Assembly (NCBI RefSeq): GCF_021184025.1
Contig: NZ_CP036537.1
Coordinates: forward strand, 1,550,001-1,614,000
Direction of reading: 5' to 3'
DNA: 64,000 nucleotides
From: Rhodopseudomonas boonkerdii
GTDB lineage: Bacteria > Pseudomonadota > Alphaproteobacteria > Rhizobiales > Xanthobacteraceae
Below the pieces are notes generated by a model that was not told the origin of the DNA, made no database searches, and was given only the letters and a program-made list of their open reading frames with translations. Below are positions 53,557 to 62,146 of this stretch, one piece after another; positions within the stretch are counted from its first letter, which is position 1, and each line of letters opens with the position of its first letter. The position numbers and the translations under genes were made by a program.

Positions 53557-54729
53557 ATGATCCCGAACGCCCAACCCATGTTCAACTTCGATCTCGGCGA
53601 GACCGCGGAAGCGATCCGCGAGACGGTGCGCGATTTCGCGCAGAACGAGATCGCGCCGCGCGCCGAGGCCATCGACAAGAGCAACCAGTTCCCGATCGAT
53701 CTGTGGCCGAAGCTCGGTGATCTCGGCCTGCATGGCATCACCGTGGAGGAAGAATATGGCGGGGCCGGGCTCGGCTATCTCGAACATGTCATCGCCATGG
53801 AGGAGGTTTCGCGCGCGTCCGCATCGGTAGGCCTGTCCTATGGCGCGCATTCCAATCTCTGCATCAATCAGCTTCGCCGTAACGGCAATGACGCGCAGAA
53901 GCGCAAATATCTGCCGGGGCTGATTTCCGGCGAGCATGTCGGCTCATTGGCGATGTCGGAGCCCGGCGCCGGCTCGGACGTGGTGTCGATGAAGACACGC
54001 GCCGACAAGAAGGGTGATCGCTACGTCCTCAACGGCAGCAAGTTCTGGATCACCAATGGCCCGGTGGCGCAGACGCTGATCGTCTATGCCAAGACCGATC
54101 CCGATGGTGGCCCGCGCGGCATCACCGCTTTTATCGTCGAGAAGGGGATGAAGGGATTTTCGACCGCGCAAAAACTCGACAAGCTCGGCATGCGCGGCTC
54201 GGATACGTCCGAGCTGGTTTTCGTCGATTGCGAAGTGCCGGAAGAGAACGTGCTGGGGCAGGTCGGCAAGGGCGTCAACGTGTTGATGTCCGGCCTCGAT
54301 TACGAACGCGCGGTGCTGGCGGCCGGGCCGCTGGGCATCATGCAGGCCTGCATGGATGTCGTGATGCCCTATGTCCACGAGCGCAAGCAGTTCGGCGAGC
54401 CGATCGGCAACTTCCAGCTCGTGCAGGGCAAGGTGGCGGACATGTATGTGACCATGAACGCCTCGCGCGCTTACGTCTATGCGGTGGCGAAAGCTTGCGA
54501 CCGCGGCGAGACCACGCGCGAGGATGCCGCCGGCGCCATCCTCTATGCCGCCGAACGCGCCACGCAATGTGCGCTGGATGCGATCCAGCTGCTCGGCGGC
54601 AATGGGTACATCAACGACTATCCGACCGGGCGGCTTCTGCGCGACGCCAAGCTGTACGAGATCGGCGCGGGGACGAGCGAGATCCGCCGCATGCTGATCG
54701 GGCGTGAGCTGTTTGCGAAGAGCGGCTAG
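53557..54729 (+). CDS. ivd: Isovaleryl-CoA dehydrogenase
   Basis: 390 residues. FAD-binding [16 protein letters not shown] and [17 protein letters not shown], the Glu base in the IVD position ([15 protein letters not shown] at about 245), and [18 protein letters not shown] with Gly instead of Glu at the usual site define isovaleryl-CoA dehydrogenase. It oxidises isovaleryl-CoA in leucine breakdown. ATG at 53557 has GGAGG eight bases before. Divergent from the P450 pair. The other leucine genes (mccA, mccB) are absent nearby. Confidence 0.92.
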   Translation: MIPNAQPMFNFDLGETAEAIRETVRDFAQNEIAPRAEAIDKSNQFPIDLWPKLGDLGLHGITVEEEYGGAGLGYLEHVIAMEEVSRASASVGLSYGAHSNLCINQLRRNGNDAQKRKYLPGLISGEHVGSLAMSEPGAGSDVVSMKTRADKKGDRYVLNGSKFWITNGPVAQTLIVYAKTDPDGGPRGITAFIVEKGMKGFSTAQKLDKLGMRGSDTSELVFVDCEVPEENVLGQVGKGVNVLMSGLDYERAVLAAGPLGIMQACMDVVMPYVHERKQFGEPIGNFQLVQGKVADMYVTMNASRAYVYAVAKACDRGETTREDAAGAILYAAERATQCALDAIQLLGGNGYINDYPTGRLLRDAKLYEIGAGTSEIRRMLIGRELFAKSG

Positions 54730-55539
54730 GGGCGACGCGCGCGTCCTCCTGGGGCGCTCGCGATAGCGAGCGAACCCGGAACCTCGAAGTGAGGATCACC
54801 TCCCTCCTCGCGCGAGGGCAGAGGTGACCGCCACTGCAGGATGCCGGGCTTCGCCCCGCCGCCGGCGGCGCCGGTTCGTCCCCGGAATGACGCAGCATGT
54901 CGTTCCTGTTTTGTTCTTGACAATATTCCTCTCATTGCCCTATATCCCTCCCGTCTTGTTCGCGAGGGGCGCTCTCATGAGGCGTCTTTGAGCGGGACAG
55001 GATGCGGCGCCTGCGGGCGGGGGAGGACGTATCCCTCGCACTCGGGAGGCCTGGGGTCACCGTCCGGGCCCACTACGGGGCTCTGCCGCTTGCGGCTGGA
55101 CGGGTGCGGATGACGGCTGGCGAAAGCCGGTCCGATGGCAGGGCACCTGCCAGCTTCCAGTACCCGGAAGCACGGTCCCTCGGCCAAAAACCGTCGCGGT
55201 GGCACGCCGTCAGGCGTTGCGCGGCTCAGGTTTGCCGGCGATCCGGCAGGCAGGAGCAGCGTCAGAAACCACCCCTCGCGCCTGGCGGCGTGCCGCCTCC
55301 TCTCATGTCTTCGAGGGGAGACCTGCTCACACCTCGGACGCGCAAGCGCCGCGAGAATGCGAGCGCATGATTTCAGACATCACGGGGCTGTTTGACATGT
55401 TGATCAGGATGTCACGCCCGCGCAGCGCGTGATCTGCCTCTCCATTCAGAGAGAGAAGCAAGCATGCCGTTGTTCCGACACATCCATCGTGCCACATTTG
55501 CGCGGTCATACTGGATCACCGCAACCGGGCAGGATTTTC
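54730..55539. other. Noncoding 810-base region with strong promoter and GC-rich sequence
   Basis: No convincing gene. Contains a GCCGGGCTTCGCCCCGCC-like hairpin near 54842-54870, then an AT-rich stretch with a promoter-like sequence (54917-54946), then about 500 bases of GC-rich sequence with many short self-complementary pieces (GGCGAAAGCCGG, GCGCCTGGCGGC). A tiny frame MRRL* starts at 54978. The opening after the promoter recalls GC-rich transcribed intergenic blocks repeated in Bradyrhizobiaceae genomes, but that is from memory. A structured RNA or decayed repeat are both possible. Confidence 0.45.
54917..54946 (+). promoter_or_regulatory. Strong vegetative-type promoter
   Basis: Perfect TTGACA (54917-54922), 18-base spacer, TATATC (54941-54946) in an AT-rich patch of otherwise GC-rich DNA. 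The next coding start is almost 600 bases downstream, so the transcript would include the unexplained region. Confidence 0.55.
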
Positions 55540-56358
55540 ATGTCGTTTCGCCTCGCCGCCATTGCCGCTCTATCGATTGCCTCAGCCGCTATCGTCACGC
55601 CGTCTCACGCCGCCAGATGTGGCGGCGATTTTCAGGGCTTTGTCGCGCAGATGTCGCAAGAGGCGGCCGCAGCCGGCATTTCACAGGGCGTGATCCAGCA
55701 GGCTTTTGCCGGCGTCACCCAGGACCAGGCGGTGCTGTCCTTCGATCGCCGCCAGCGCGGCACCTTCAACAAGACCTTCGAGCAATATGTGGCGACGCGC
55801 GTCGGTGCCGGGCGCATCAAGATGGGCCTGCAGATGATGCAGCGTCATGCCTCGCTGCTGTCGCGTATCGAACAGCGTTTCGGCGTGCCGCCGCAGATCG
55901 TGGTGGCGATCTGGGGTCTGGAGTCGGATTTCGGCAAGGGCGACCTCGGCAAGATGCCGGTGATCCGGACGCTCACCACCATGGCGCATGACTGCCGCCG
56001 TACCGAACTGTTCCAGGGAGAGTTGCTGGCGGCGCTGAAGATTCTGCAGCGCGGGGACCTGCCGCAGTCGGATCTTGTCGGCGCCTATGCCGGCGAAATC
56101 GGACAGACGCAATTCCTGCCGTCGAGCTACATCAAATATGGCGTCGATTTCGACGGCAACGGCCATGTCGATCTCCGGCACTCCGTGCCGGACGTTCTGG
56201 CCTCGACTGCGAACCTCCTGAAGACCGCGGGCTTCAAGAACGGTCAGCCTTATGGTGAAGGCACTGCCAATTTCGAGGCCATGCGCGAATGGAACAGGGC
56301 CACGATCTATCGCAAGACCATCGGCTACTTCGCCGATCGCCTCGCGGCCGGCGGTTGA
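55540..56358 (+). CDS. Lytic murein transglycosylase (MltB/SltB3 family)
   Basis: 272 residues. Signal peptide (SFRLAAIAALSIASAAIVTPSHAA), then an SLT_2-type domain with the catalytic Glu in VVAIWGLESDFGKG at about residue 125 and the LPSSYIKYGVDFDGNGHVDL motif at about 190. It cleaves peptidoglycan glycan strands in the periplasm. AGGA precedes the ATG at 55540. It lacks the C-terminal peptidoglycan-binding domain found in longer homologues. Confidence 0.9.
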   Translation: MSFRLAAIAALSIASAAIVTPSHAARCGGDFQGFVAQMSQEAAAAGISQGVIQQAFAGVTQDQAVLSFDRRQRGTFNKTFEQYVATRVGAGRIKMGLQMMQRHASLLSRIEQRFGVPPQIVVAIWGLESDFGKGDLGKMPVIRTLTTMAHDCRRTELFQGELLAALKILQRGDLPQSDLVGAYAGEIGQTQFLPSSYIKYGVDFDGNGHVDLRHSVPDVLASTANLLKTAGFKNGQPYGEGTANFEAMREWNRATIYRKTIGYFADRLAAGG

Positions 56359-56625
56359 TCAAGCAGCTGTTTTTTTCTTGCGCGGCCAATTACTTGGCAT
56401 CGCATGTGATCGCCTGGCGAACGCGCCGGCGTGCCGTGGTTAAGGAAAGGTTGCTTCTGCTCCTTCATCCTTTCCCAACCACGGTGTGGATTATCGCGTG
56501 CCAGTGAGACTCCGTTAAGCCTCGCGGTCGCAATTTGCGGCTTCATTGGAACGGCAGATCTGCGGGATGACAGCGATCAAACTCAGCCTATGGAAACGCG
56601 CCGTACAGCCAGTGGGGATGCCTCC

Positions 56626-57858
56626 ATGCTGAACGTACCGACGCTGCTCACGGTGTTCGACGTCAATTTTCTCGCGTTGGGAGTGGTGTGGACCTATGTG
56701 GCCCGCAGCTATCCCAACCTGCCGTCGGCCCGCTACTGGGCCGCGGCGGCGTTCATTGCAGCCGTCGGTATGGCGATCTCGCTGTTGCGCACGTTCGGAG
56801 TCCCTCCGATTGTCCCGATCGTCGTCGGCAACGGGCTGCTGCTGCTCGCCACCAGCCTTGCCGTGATGGGCGTCAGCCGTTTCTACGACCGTCCGCCAGG
56901 CTGGCGGCTGCAATTTGCGCTGATCGGTACTGGCGTCGCCGGCCTCGTGCTCTTCACGATTTGGCACGACAGCATCGCCATGCGTATCGCCATCTATGCG
57001 GCAGTGCAGTCGATCTCGGTTGCCGGCACGATTCCGCTGACATTGACACGCAGCAATGGCCGTCGCACCGCCGGCGGCTGGCTGTCAGCCACGCTCGCCG
57101 TGCTGGTGATCGTAACCCATGTGGTCCGCTCTTTGTGCGGTCTTCTGGAGTCGGGCGGCTCGATCGGCTTCGTCGAGCTGAACGAGGTGCAGGCCGTGCT
57201 TCTGCTGGTGCTGGTCTTCCTCACGATGTCTTGGAATTTCGGATTCCTCGTGATGGCCATCGACCGCCTGCGCGACGAGGTTGCCGAGCTCGCGCTGGTG
57301 GACGATCTCACCGGCGTCGCCAATCGTCGTCATCTCGTGCAGCGCCTTGCGGAAGAATGCGCGCTCGCGCATCGCACGCAAAAGCCGTTTGCGCTGCTGG
57401 CGATCGATCTCGATGGCTTCAAGGAAATCAATGACGGTCACGGCCATGCGGCCGGCGACGATTGCCTGCGTCACTTTACGCTGATGACCCAGAGCAAGCT
57501 GCGCCCCGGCGATCTGCTGGCGCGCTCCGGCGGCGACGAGTTCTGTGTCGTATTGCCGTCGACGACGCTGTCCGAAGCCGCATCGATCGCGCATCGTATT
57601 CTCGATGCCTGCCGCGCCGATGCGGCCGCCTGCATGCCTGGCGAAGCTCAGATCGCGGCCTCCATCGGCGTCGCGCAATGGGGGACGCGGATCGGCCAGT
57701 ATCCGGAACGCTTGATCGCCGCCGCTGATCAGGCGCTTTATGTGGCGAAGAACGACGGCAAGAACCGCTATGCCGTCTACGAGACCGACTCGCCGTCGAT
57801 GGCGCCGGATTTCGACATGGATGCCATGATCGAGCGGGCCCGCATCAGCGCCGCATGA
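56626..57858 (+). CDS. Membrane diguanylate cyclase (GGDEF)
   Basis: 410 residues. Six predicted membrane helices at about 5-220, then a GGDEF domain at about 235-395 with DLTGVANRR, DLDGFKEIND and the active site SGGDEF. The inhibitory I-site RPGD lies five residues before GGDEF, so product inhibition is expected. It makes cyclic di-GMP in response to an unknown membrane signal. The start at 56626 is preferred; an in-frame ATG at 56590 has no ribosome-binding site. Confidence 0.9.
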   Translation: MLNVPTLLTVFDVNFLALGVVWTYVARSYPNLPSARYWAAAAFIAAVGMAISLLRTFGVPPIVPIVVGNGLLLLATSLAVMGVSRFYDRPPGWRLQFALIGTGVAGLVLFTIWHDSIAMRIAIYAAVQSISVAGTIPLTLTRSNGRRTAGGWLSATLAVLVIVTHVVRSLCGLLESGGSIGFVELNEVQAVLLLVLVFLTMSWNFGFLVMAIDRLRDEVAELALVDDLTGVANRRHLVQRLAEECALAHRTQKPFALLAIDLDGFKEINDGHGHAAGDDCLRHFTLMTQSKLRPGDLLARSGGDEFCVVLPSTTLSEAASIAHRILDACRADAAACMPGEAQIAASIGVAQWGTRIGQYPERLIAAADQALYVAKNDGKNRYAVYETDSPSMAPDFDMDAMIERARISAA

Positions 57859-57883
57859 GGCCGGGTCCGATCCAATAGAGGCA

Positions 57884-58396
57884 TCAGTTCATCGCCTTGT
57901 CGTGGGTAATGTCGATCAATGCGCCGGGAAAGCGCACCGGGCGGCCATGGCGATCGAGCGTGCAACTGCCGCGGGCCAACACCCAGTGGATTCGGTCGTT
58001 TCGGATCAGCCGGTACTCGCATTCGAAAATGCCGCCGAGCCGCATGGAGGATGCGACCGCAGCCTGCAAGCGTGCGATATCGTCGGGATGAATGGCGTGG
58101 AGATAGTGCTCATTGGGCATGCCGCGCGCTGCGCGTTCCGGGTCCACACCGAAGAAATTGGCCGCGCTGGCATCGAGATGGTTGCGGTTGTTGCTGATGT
58201 CCCAGTCCCAGATCCCGGCGATCAGTTCGCGTGCCGCCAGCTTGCGCGCCATCGGCAATTCGAATGCATCGTCTTCGGCGGCGGATTTGTAGGCCTCGGC
58301 AGCCGCCAGGCGGAGAATGTAGGACAGGAATTCGTGCTTGCGCTCCCGCGCAAAGCTGGCGATGTCCAGGCATACGTCCCCTAACGGTCGCCGCAT
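57884..58396 (-). CDS. PAS-domain protein
   Basis: 170 residues. A PAS fold at about 60-165 is indicated by GIWDWDISNNRNHLDASAANFFGVDPE, HPDDIARL and FECEYRLIRNDRIHWV...PGALIDITHDKAMN (PAC end). No output domain follows, so it is a stand-alone sensor or a partner of a neighbouring signalling protein; the convergent diguanylate cyclase gene ends 25 bases away. The ATG at 58396 is preferred to a GTG at 58408. Confidence 0.8.
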   Translation of the reverse strand: MRRPLGDVCLDIASFARERKHEFLSYILRLAAAEAYKSAAEDDAFELPMARKLAARELIAGIWDWDISNNRNHLDASAANFFGVDPERAARGMPNEHYLHAIHPDDIARLQAAVASSMRLGGIFECEYRLIRNDRIHWVLARGSCTLDRHGRPVRFPGALIDITHDKAMN

Positions 58397-58565
58397 TGTC
58401 AGCCCCACGTCCTGTGTTTGTCTGAAGTTCGCCCCGGCAGCAAAAACATACCGCGATCGCAGGCCAGTTCAATGTTCGCCAAGCGATTTCCCGATGCGCG
58501 ACGCCTCGATAAGGCGCGACGCGATGCCGCTTGCGTCGCCTGTTGAACGCTCCCATGTGAGTGCC

Positions 58566-59099
58566 ATGTCGAACGAACGCACCTTCACACAATCCAAAGG
58601 TCCACGGGCCGCTGCGGCCGGCCATGGTCCGATCATCGATCAGGACGGGCGCGAAATCCGTCCCGACGAACTCGGTTTCGGCGGGCAAGGGTTTAACGGG
58701 CAGGGATTCCGCTTCGATCTGGGGCAGGGTGGCGCCAATCCGTTTCAGCCGCTGACGCGTGAACAGCGCATTGCGCAGCTGGAGGCCATTGCGCAGCTGC
58801 TCGATGTGGCATTCATCGTTCCGGGAACCAAGATTCGCTACGGCATCGACGGTCTGATCGGCCTTATCCCGGTCGTAGGCGACATTATCACAACGGCCAT
58901 CTCGCTATGGCTGGTGCGCGAAGCGCGCGCGCTCGGCGCTCCGTGGCACATCACGGCGCGGATGTTGGGCAATGTCGCGATCGATGGTGCGGTGGGCATC
59001 GTGCCGTTTGTCGGCGATGCGTTCGACGTCATGTTCCGCGCCAATGTCCGCAACGTCAAAATGCTGCGGAACTGGCTGGATAAGCAGCCGAGACTCTGA
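58566..59099 (+). CDS. DUF4112 domain protein
   Basis: 177 residues. A hydrophilic Gly-rich N terminus (about 1-70: GFGGQGFNGQGFRFD) precedes the DUF4112 core (LLDVAFIVPGTKIRYGIDGLIGLIPVVGDIITTAISLWLV, then GNVAIDGAVGIVPFVGDAFDVMFRANVRN), which has two hydrophobic, probably membrane-associated segments. Role unknown. Confidence 0.85.
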   Translation: MSNERTFTQSKGPRAAAAGHGPIIDQDGREIRPDELGFGGQGFNGQGFRFDLGQGGANPFQPLTREQRIAQLEAIAQLLDVAFIVPGTKIRYGIDGLIGLIPVVGDIITTAISLWLVREARALGAPWHITARMLGNVAIDGAVGIVPFVGDAFDVMFRANVRNVKMLRNWLDKQPRL

Positions 59100-59144
59100 G
59101 GCCGATATTCGCCCGGTCTCGGCGCAGGGGCGCGTCGGATTGAT

Positions 59145-59423
59145 TTACGCCGCGTCGGCGTCGTTCGTCTCTTCCGGGCGTGCACGACGCTCGAGCGGGA
59201 AGTGCTCGCTTTCATAGAGGGTGCGGATGCCGCGCTGGTCGAAACGGGCTTCATCAACCTGCAGATAGGCGCCGTTCAGCGAATCTGCCGGCAGCTCCTC
59301 CATTGCGAATTGAACCGCAGCTGCAGCCGTATCGAAACGACGATAGGCGAAACCCGCACGCTTCTTCTTGCGGATCGCAGCGGGAAAGAGTTCTGCGGAG
59401 GCATTGTAGCTGAATGCTGCCAT
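59145..59423 (-). CDS. Small hypothetical protein
   Basis: 92 residues, soluble and acidic at the C terminus (RRARPEETNDADAA). ATG at 59423 with GAGG upstream. The mix of basic N-terminal (AAIRKKKRAGFAYRRF) and acidic end, plus a normal ribosome-binding site, supports a real gene. Not recognised. Confidence 0.6.
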   Translation of the reverse strand: MAAFSYNASAELFPAAIRKKKRAGFAYRRFDTAAAAVQFAMEELPADSLNGAYLQVDEARFDQRGIRTLYESEHFPLERRARPEETNDADAA

Positions 59424-59678
59424 GGTGGGGGACCTCATCTGTTACGCAACGAAAATGGCTGTCACTCGCGAGGCGGCCAACTTTGACGGCCGGGCCGAGG
59501 CGGACAAGATGTCAGGACAGGTTCGTATATAAGCACGTTTCGCGGGAAAGCGACACCCGGAACTGCGCATGGCACAGCTCGCACAGGTAAAGGTAATCGT
59601 GTAATAATCGTTTATTCGCAGTAGTTTAGGTGAAGTTGAGCTGCGGGCGTTAAGCCTGCCGGTTCTCAGCATGTTCGA

Positions 59679-60059
59679 TCATTGGCCGGTCGTGTCCGGC
59701 AGCGGCACGACCTTGAGCGGCGTGGTATAGGGTTCCACGCGCAGTGCGTCATTGGAAAACAGCCCAATCTGGCGCAGCGGGGCCTGTTCGAGCGCGCCGG
59801 CCTCTGCTTTACGGACGCCATATTGCCAGGCGGTCAGCGTGCCCTTCTCCGCGAGGTGCTTGGCAACGCCACCGGCATTCTTCGCATCGAAAGTCGCGAG
59901 CTGATCGTCGTCAAGACCGATAACGATCTCGTCCTTTGCGGTGATCACCTTGAACAACGAGACTTTCGAAGTCGCGAATGCAGGATGCGACACCACGCTC
60001 TCAAGAATGAGACCCGCAAGTGCGATACCAAGCAGCAGACGGTTGGAGCGGACAGACAT
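59679..60059 (-). CDS. Exported hypothetical protein
   Basis: 126 residues with a signal peptide (about 1-30, SVRSNRLLLGIALAGLILES...AFA). The mature part (VSLFKVITAKDEIVIGLDDDQLATFDAKNAGGVAKHLAEKG) has a repeating alpha/beta look. It lies downstream of msrB on the same strand with a 156-base gap, so cotranscription is uncertain. Not recognised. Confidence 0.7.
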   Translation of the reverse strand: MSVRSNRLLLGIALAGLILESVVSHPAFATSKVSLFKVITAKDEIVIGLDDDQLATFDAKNAGGVAKHLAEKGTLTAWQYGVRKAEAGALEQAPLRQIGLFSNDALRVEPYTTPLKVVPLPDTTGQ

Positions 60060-60215
60060 CGGATTTCAGTTTCTTGGGATTTCTTGTGCTTAACGTCGTG
60101 CATGCCGAAACGGCATGGGCAGATTGAAGGCAGTGATCGGGGTTCAGGACAGAAGCGCCCCACGTCTCCTTTGGGTGACGCGGGGCGAACATGTCTTTCA
60201 ATGATGTGTACTTAG

Positions 60216-60629
60216 TTACTTCGGCTGCAGTTTCAAGGCAGCGGAGTTGATGCAGTATCGCAACCCGGTGGGGCCGGGACCATCGTTGAACACGTGTCCG
60301 AGATGTCCATCGCACTTGGAACACAGCACTTCCGTGCGGATCATGCCGTGGCTGTAGTCCTGTTCTTCATCGACATGACTTTCTCGTGATGGCTGCGTGA
60401 AGCTCGGCCAGCCGCAGCCAGAATCGAATTTCGCATCCGACTCGAACAGCGTCTGTCCGCAGCCCGCGCAGACATAGGTGCCTGGCGTTTCGGTGAACTC
60501 GTATTCTCCACTGAACGGCCGCTCGGTCGCCTTCTCGCGCAGGATCGCATACTGCATCGGCGTAAGCTGGGCCCGCCATTCGGCTTCGCTTCTGACAATC
60601 TTGTCAGCAGTGGATTTGGTATCGGACAT
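60216..60629 (-). CDS. msrB: Peptide-methionine (R)-S-oxide reductase
   Basis: 137 residues from the second of two adjacent ATGs (first at 60632), which fits GGAGG spacing better. Two CxxC zinc motifs (CAGC, CSKC) and the catalytic [11 protein letters not shown] are visible. No signal peptide, so cytosolic. Downstream of msrA by 36 bases: an msrA-msrB operon repairing both methionine sulfoxide isomers. Confidence 0.95.
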   Translation of the reverse strand: MSDTKSTADKIVRSEAEWRAQLTPMQYAILREKATERPFSGEYEFTETPGTYVCAGCGQTLFESDAKFDSGCGWPSFTQPSRESHVDEEQDYSHGMIRTEVLCSKCDGHLGHVFNDGPGPTGLRYCINSAALKLQPK

Positions 60630-60665
60630 CATGCCTCCAGTTCGACCGCTCAGTGCGGAGCCACG

Positions 60666-61379
60666 TCAGTTCGTGGCCTTTGCCGCATTCACCAGTGTCG
60701 GCTTCTCGATGAAATTCCCGGCGAAGATCTTCTTGAGATTCTCGATCTTCGGCAGGTCGTTGTAGACGATATAGGGTTGATTGGGGTGAAGCGTCAGGTA
60801 GTCCTGATGGTAGGCCTCGGCTGGATAGAATGCCTGCAACATCCCCAGTTTGGTGACGATCGGCTTCTTGTAGACTTTGGCCGCATTCAGCTGAGCGATA
60901 TAGGCTTCCGCAACCTTCTTCTGTTCCGGCGTGGTGGCGAAGATTTCCGAGCGATACTGGGTGCCGGTGTCCGGGCCCTGGCGGTTCAGCTGGGTCGGAT
61001 CATGAGCGACCGAGAAATAGATCTGGAGGATCTTGCCGTAGCTGATCTGCTTCGGGTCGTATTTGATCTCGACGGCCTCGGCATGGCCTGTGGAGCCGGA
61101 GCTCACGGCGTTATAATTGGCGTTTGCCTTGCTGCCACCAGAATAGCCTGACACAGCGCTGACCACGCCGCCCGTATGCTGGTAGACGCCCTGCACGCCC
61201 CAGAAACAACCGCCCGCGATCACGGCGGTCTGGATGCCATCCGCCGCCTGCGCATCCGTGGCGGGAGCGGGAATGACCACGGCCTCTTCGGATGCAAAGG
61301 TTGGCGTAGCCAGAGCGGAACTGGCGGCAAGGGCGCCGGCCACGGCGGCGAACGTGAGACGGCTGAACAGAGAGCGCAT
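60666..61379 (-). CDS. msrA: Peptide-methionine (S)-S-oxide reductase, exported
   Basis: 237 residues. A signal peptide (RSLFSRLTFAAVAGALAASSALATPTFA) precedes the catalytic GGCFWGVQGVYQ motif at about residue 75, then YNAVSSGSTGHAEAV and the conserved YHQDYL. Exported MsrA implies periplasmic repair and needs a periplasmic electron source (a DsbD-like partner), while its operon partner msrB appears cytosolic. Confidence 0.92.
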   Translation of the reverse strand: MRSLFSRLTFAAVAGALAASSALATPTFASEEAVVIPAPATDAQAADGIQTAVIAGGCFWGVQGVYQHTGGVVSAVSGYSGGSKANANYNAVSSGSTGHAEAVEIKYDPKQISYGKILQIYFSVAHDPTQLNRQGPDTGTQYRSEIFATTPEQKKVAEAYIAQLNAAKVYKKPIVTKLGMLQAFYPAEAYHQDYLTLHPNQPYIVYNDLPKIENLKKIFAGNFIEKPTLVNAAKATN

Positions 61380-61579
61380 AGCGGATCCTCTTGGTGTCGT
61401 GTGCCGGTATCGGCAGTCTAGCCCGACGGCACCGGCTGGCAATGGTCAGCGCGATGGGCGGTCACTGGAGATACGAACACCGGCCGGGCGCGTTACAGGC
61501 TGTGGCACACGGTTTCGTGAGACACTCTATCCTCAATCCGCATTGGCAAGAGATGGAGACCAGTAGGCGGCCGGACAAT

Positions 61580-61612
61580 GAAAAAGCCGCGAGACGGGCG
61601 TCTCGCGGCTTC
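61580..61612 (-). terminator. Rho-independent terminator of the BA14K gene
   Basis: On the minus strand, AAGCCGCGAGACG and CGTCTCGCGGCTT form a 13-bp stem with a 3-base loop, followed by TTT and C. It starts 27 bases after the BA14K stop. Confidence 0.85.
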
Positions 61613-61637
61613 GTCGGATGGGAAACGTCGACGGGTC

Positions 61638-62033
61638 TTACGGGCAGGCGTAACGCATGCCGTTCTTGTTGAGATAGGTGCCCGAGGCTGGATCATAGGA
61701 TCGATAGCGCTGCGCGCAGTAGGCATGGTTCTGTTGCTGCTGGGCGGCCTGCGCCTGACTGGCTGCAATGGCGCCGCCGATGATGGCGCCTGCGGCAAGG
61801 CCGCCGATGACGGCGCCGGCACTCGGGCCGCGGCGATAGCCGCCGTGATAACCGTGATGATGGTAATGGCGGCGATAATACTGCACCTGCTCGACGGCCG
61901 GGGCGTTATGGCTCACAGCGGCCTGGCTGATCGCGCTCTGGGTCATCAAAGGCGCGGACGCGGCGGGAGCCGCGAACGACACGGCGGTCATGCCGGCAAG
62001 AACGACGGCGGCGGCGGACTTCATCAATCGCAT
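61638..62033 (-). CDS. BA14K family exported protein
   Basis: 131 residues. Signal peptide (RLMKSAAAVVLAGMTAVSFAAPAASA), a His/Tyr/Gly-rich segment (YYRRHYHHHGYHGGYRRG), a Gly-rich hydrophobic segment (GAVIGGLAAGAIIGGAIAAS) and the BA14K end CAQRYRSYDPASGTYLNKNG. Family: first described as an immunoreactive Brucella lectin-like protein; role in the envelope unknown. Confidence 0.85.
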   Translation of the reverse strand: MRLMKSAAAVVLAGMTAVSFAAPAASAPLMTQSAISQAAVSHNAPAVEQVQYYRRHYHHHGYHGGYRRGPSAGAVIGGLAAGAIIGGAIAASQAQAAQQQQNHAYCAQRYRSYDPASGTYLNKNGMRYACP

Positions 62034-62146
62034 TTCGACTCCTGCATGGAAGGTGAGAAGTGAGATCAACGTCTTAAGGACGCGACGGTTTCAGGGCAAA
62101 GACATTTAGTTCCTGCGGCATTCGCGCGCAGTTCGCGCGGTGGTGG

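Noticed and set aside
55002..55370. A 122-codon open frame in the 54.9-55.5 kb region
   Set aside because: No ribosome-binding site, Arg/Pro/Ser-rich composition typical of random GC-rich DNA, and several other frames in the same stretch are equally open. Kept only as an unexplained region.
54950..55420. tmRNA or RNase P RNA
   Set aside because: The GC-rich block after the promoter lacks the conserved RNase P core and the tRNA-like ends and tag reading frame of tmRNA, so neither name can be supported.
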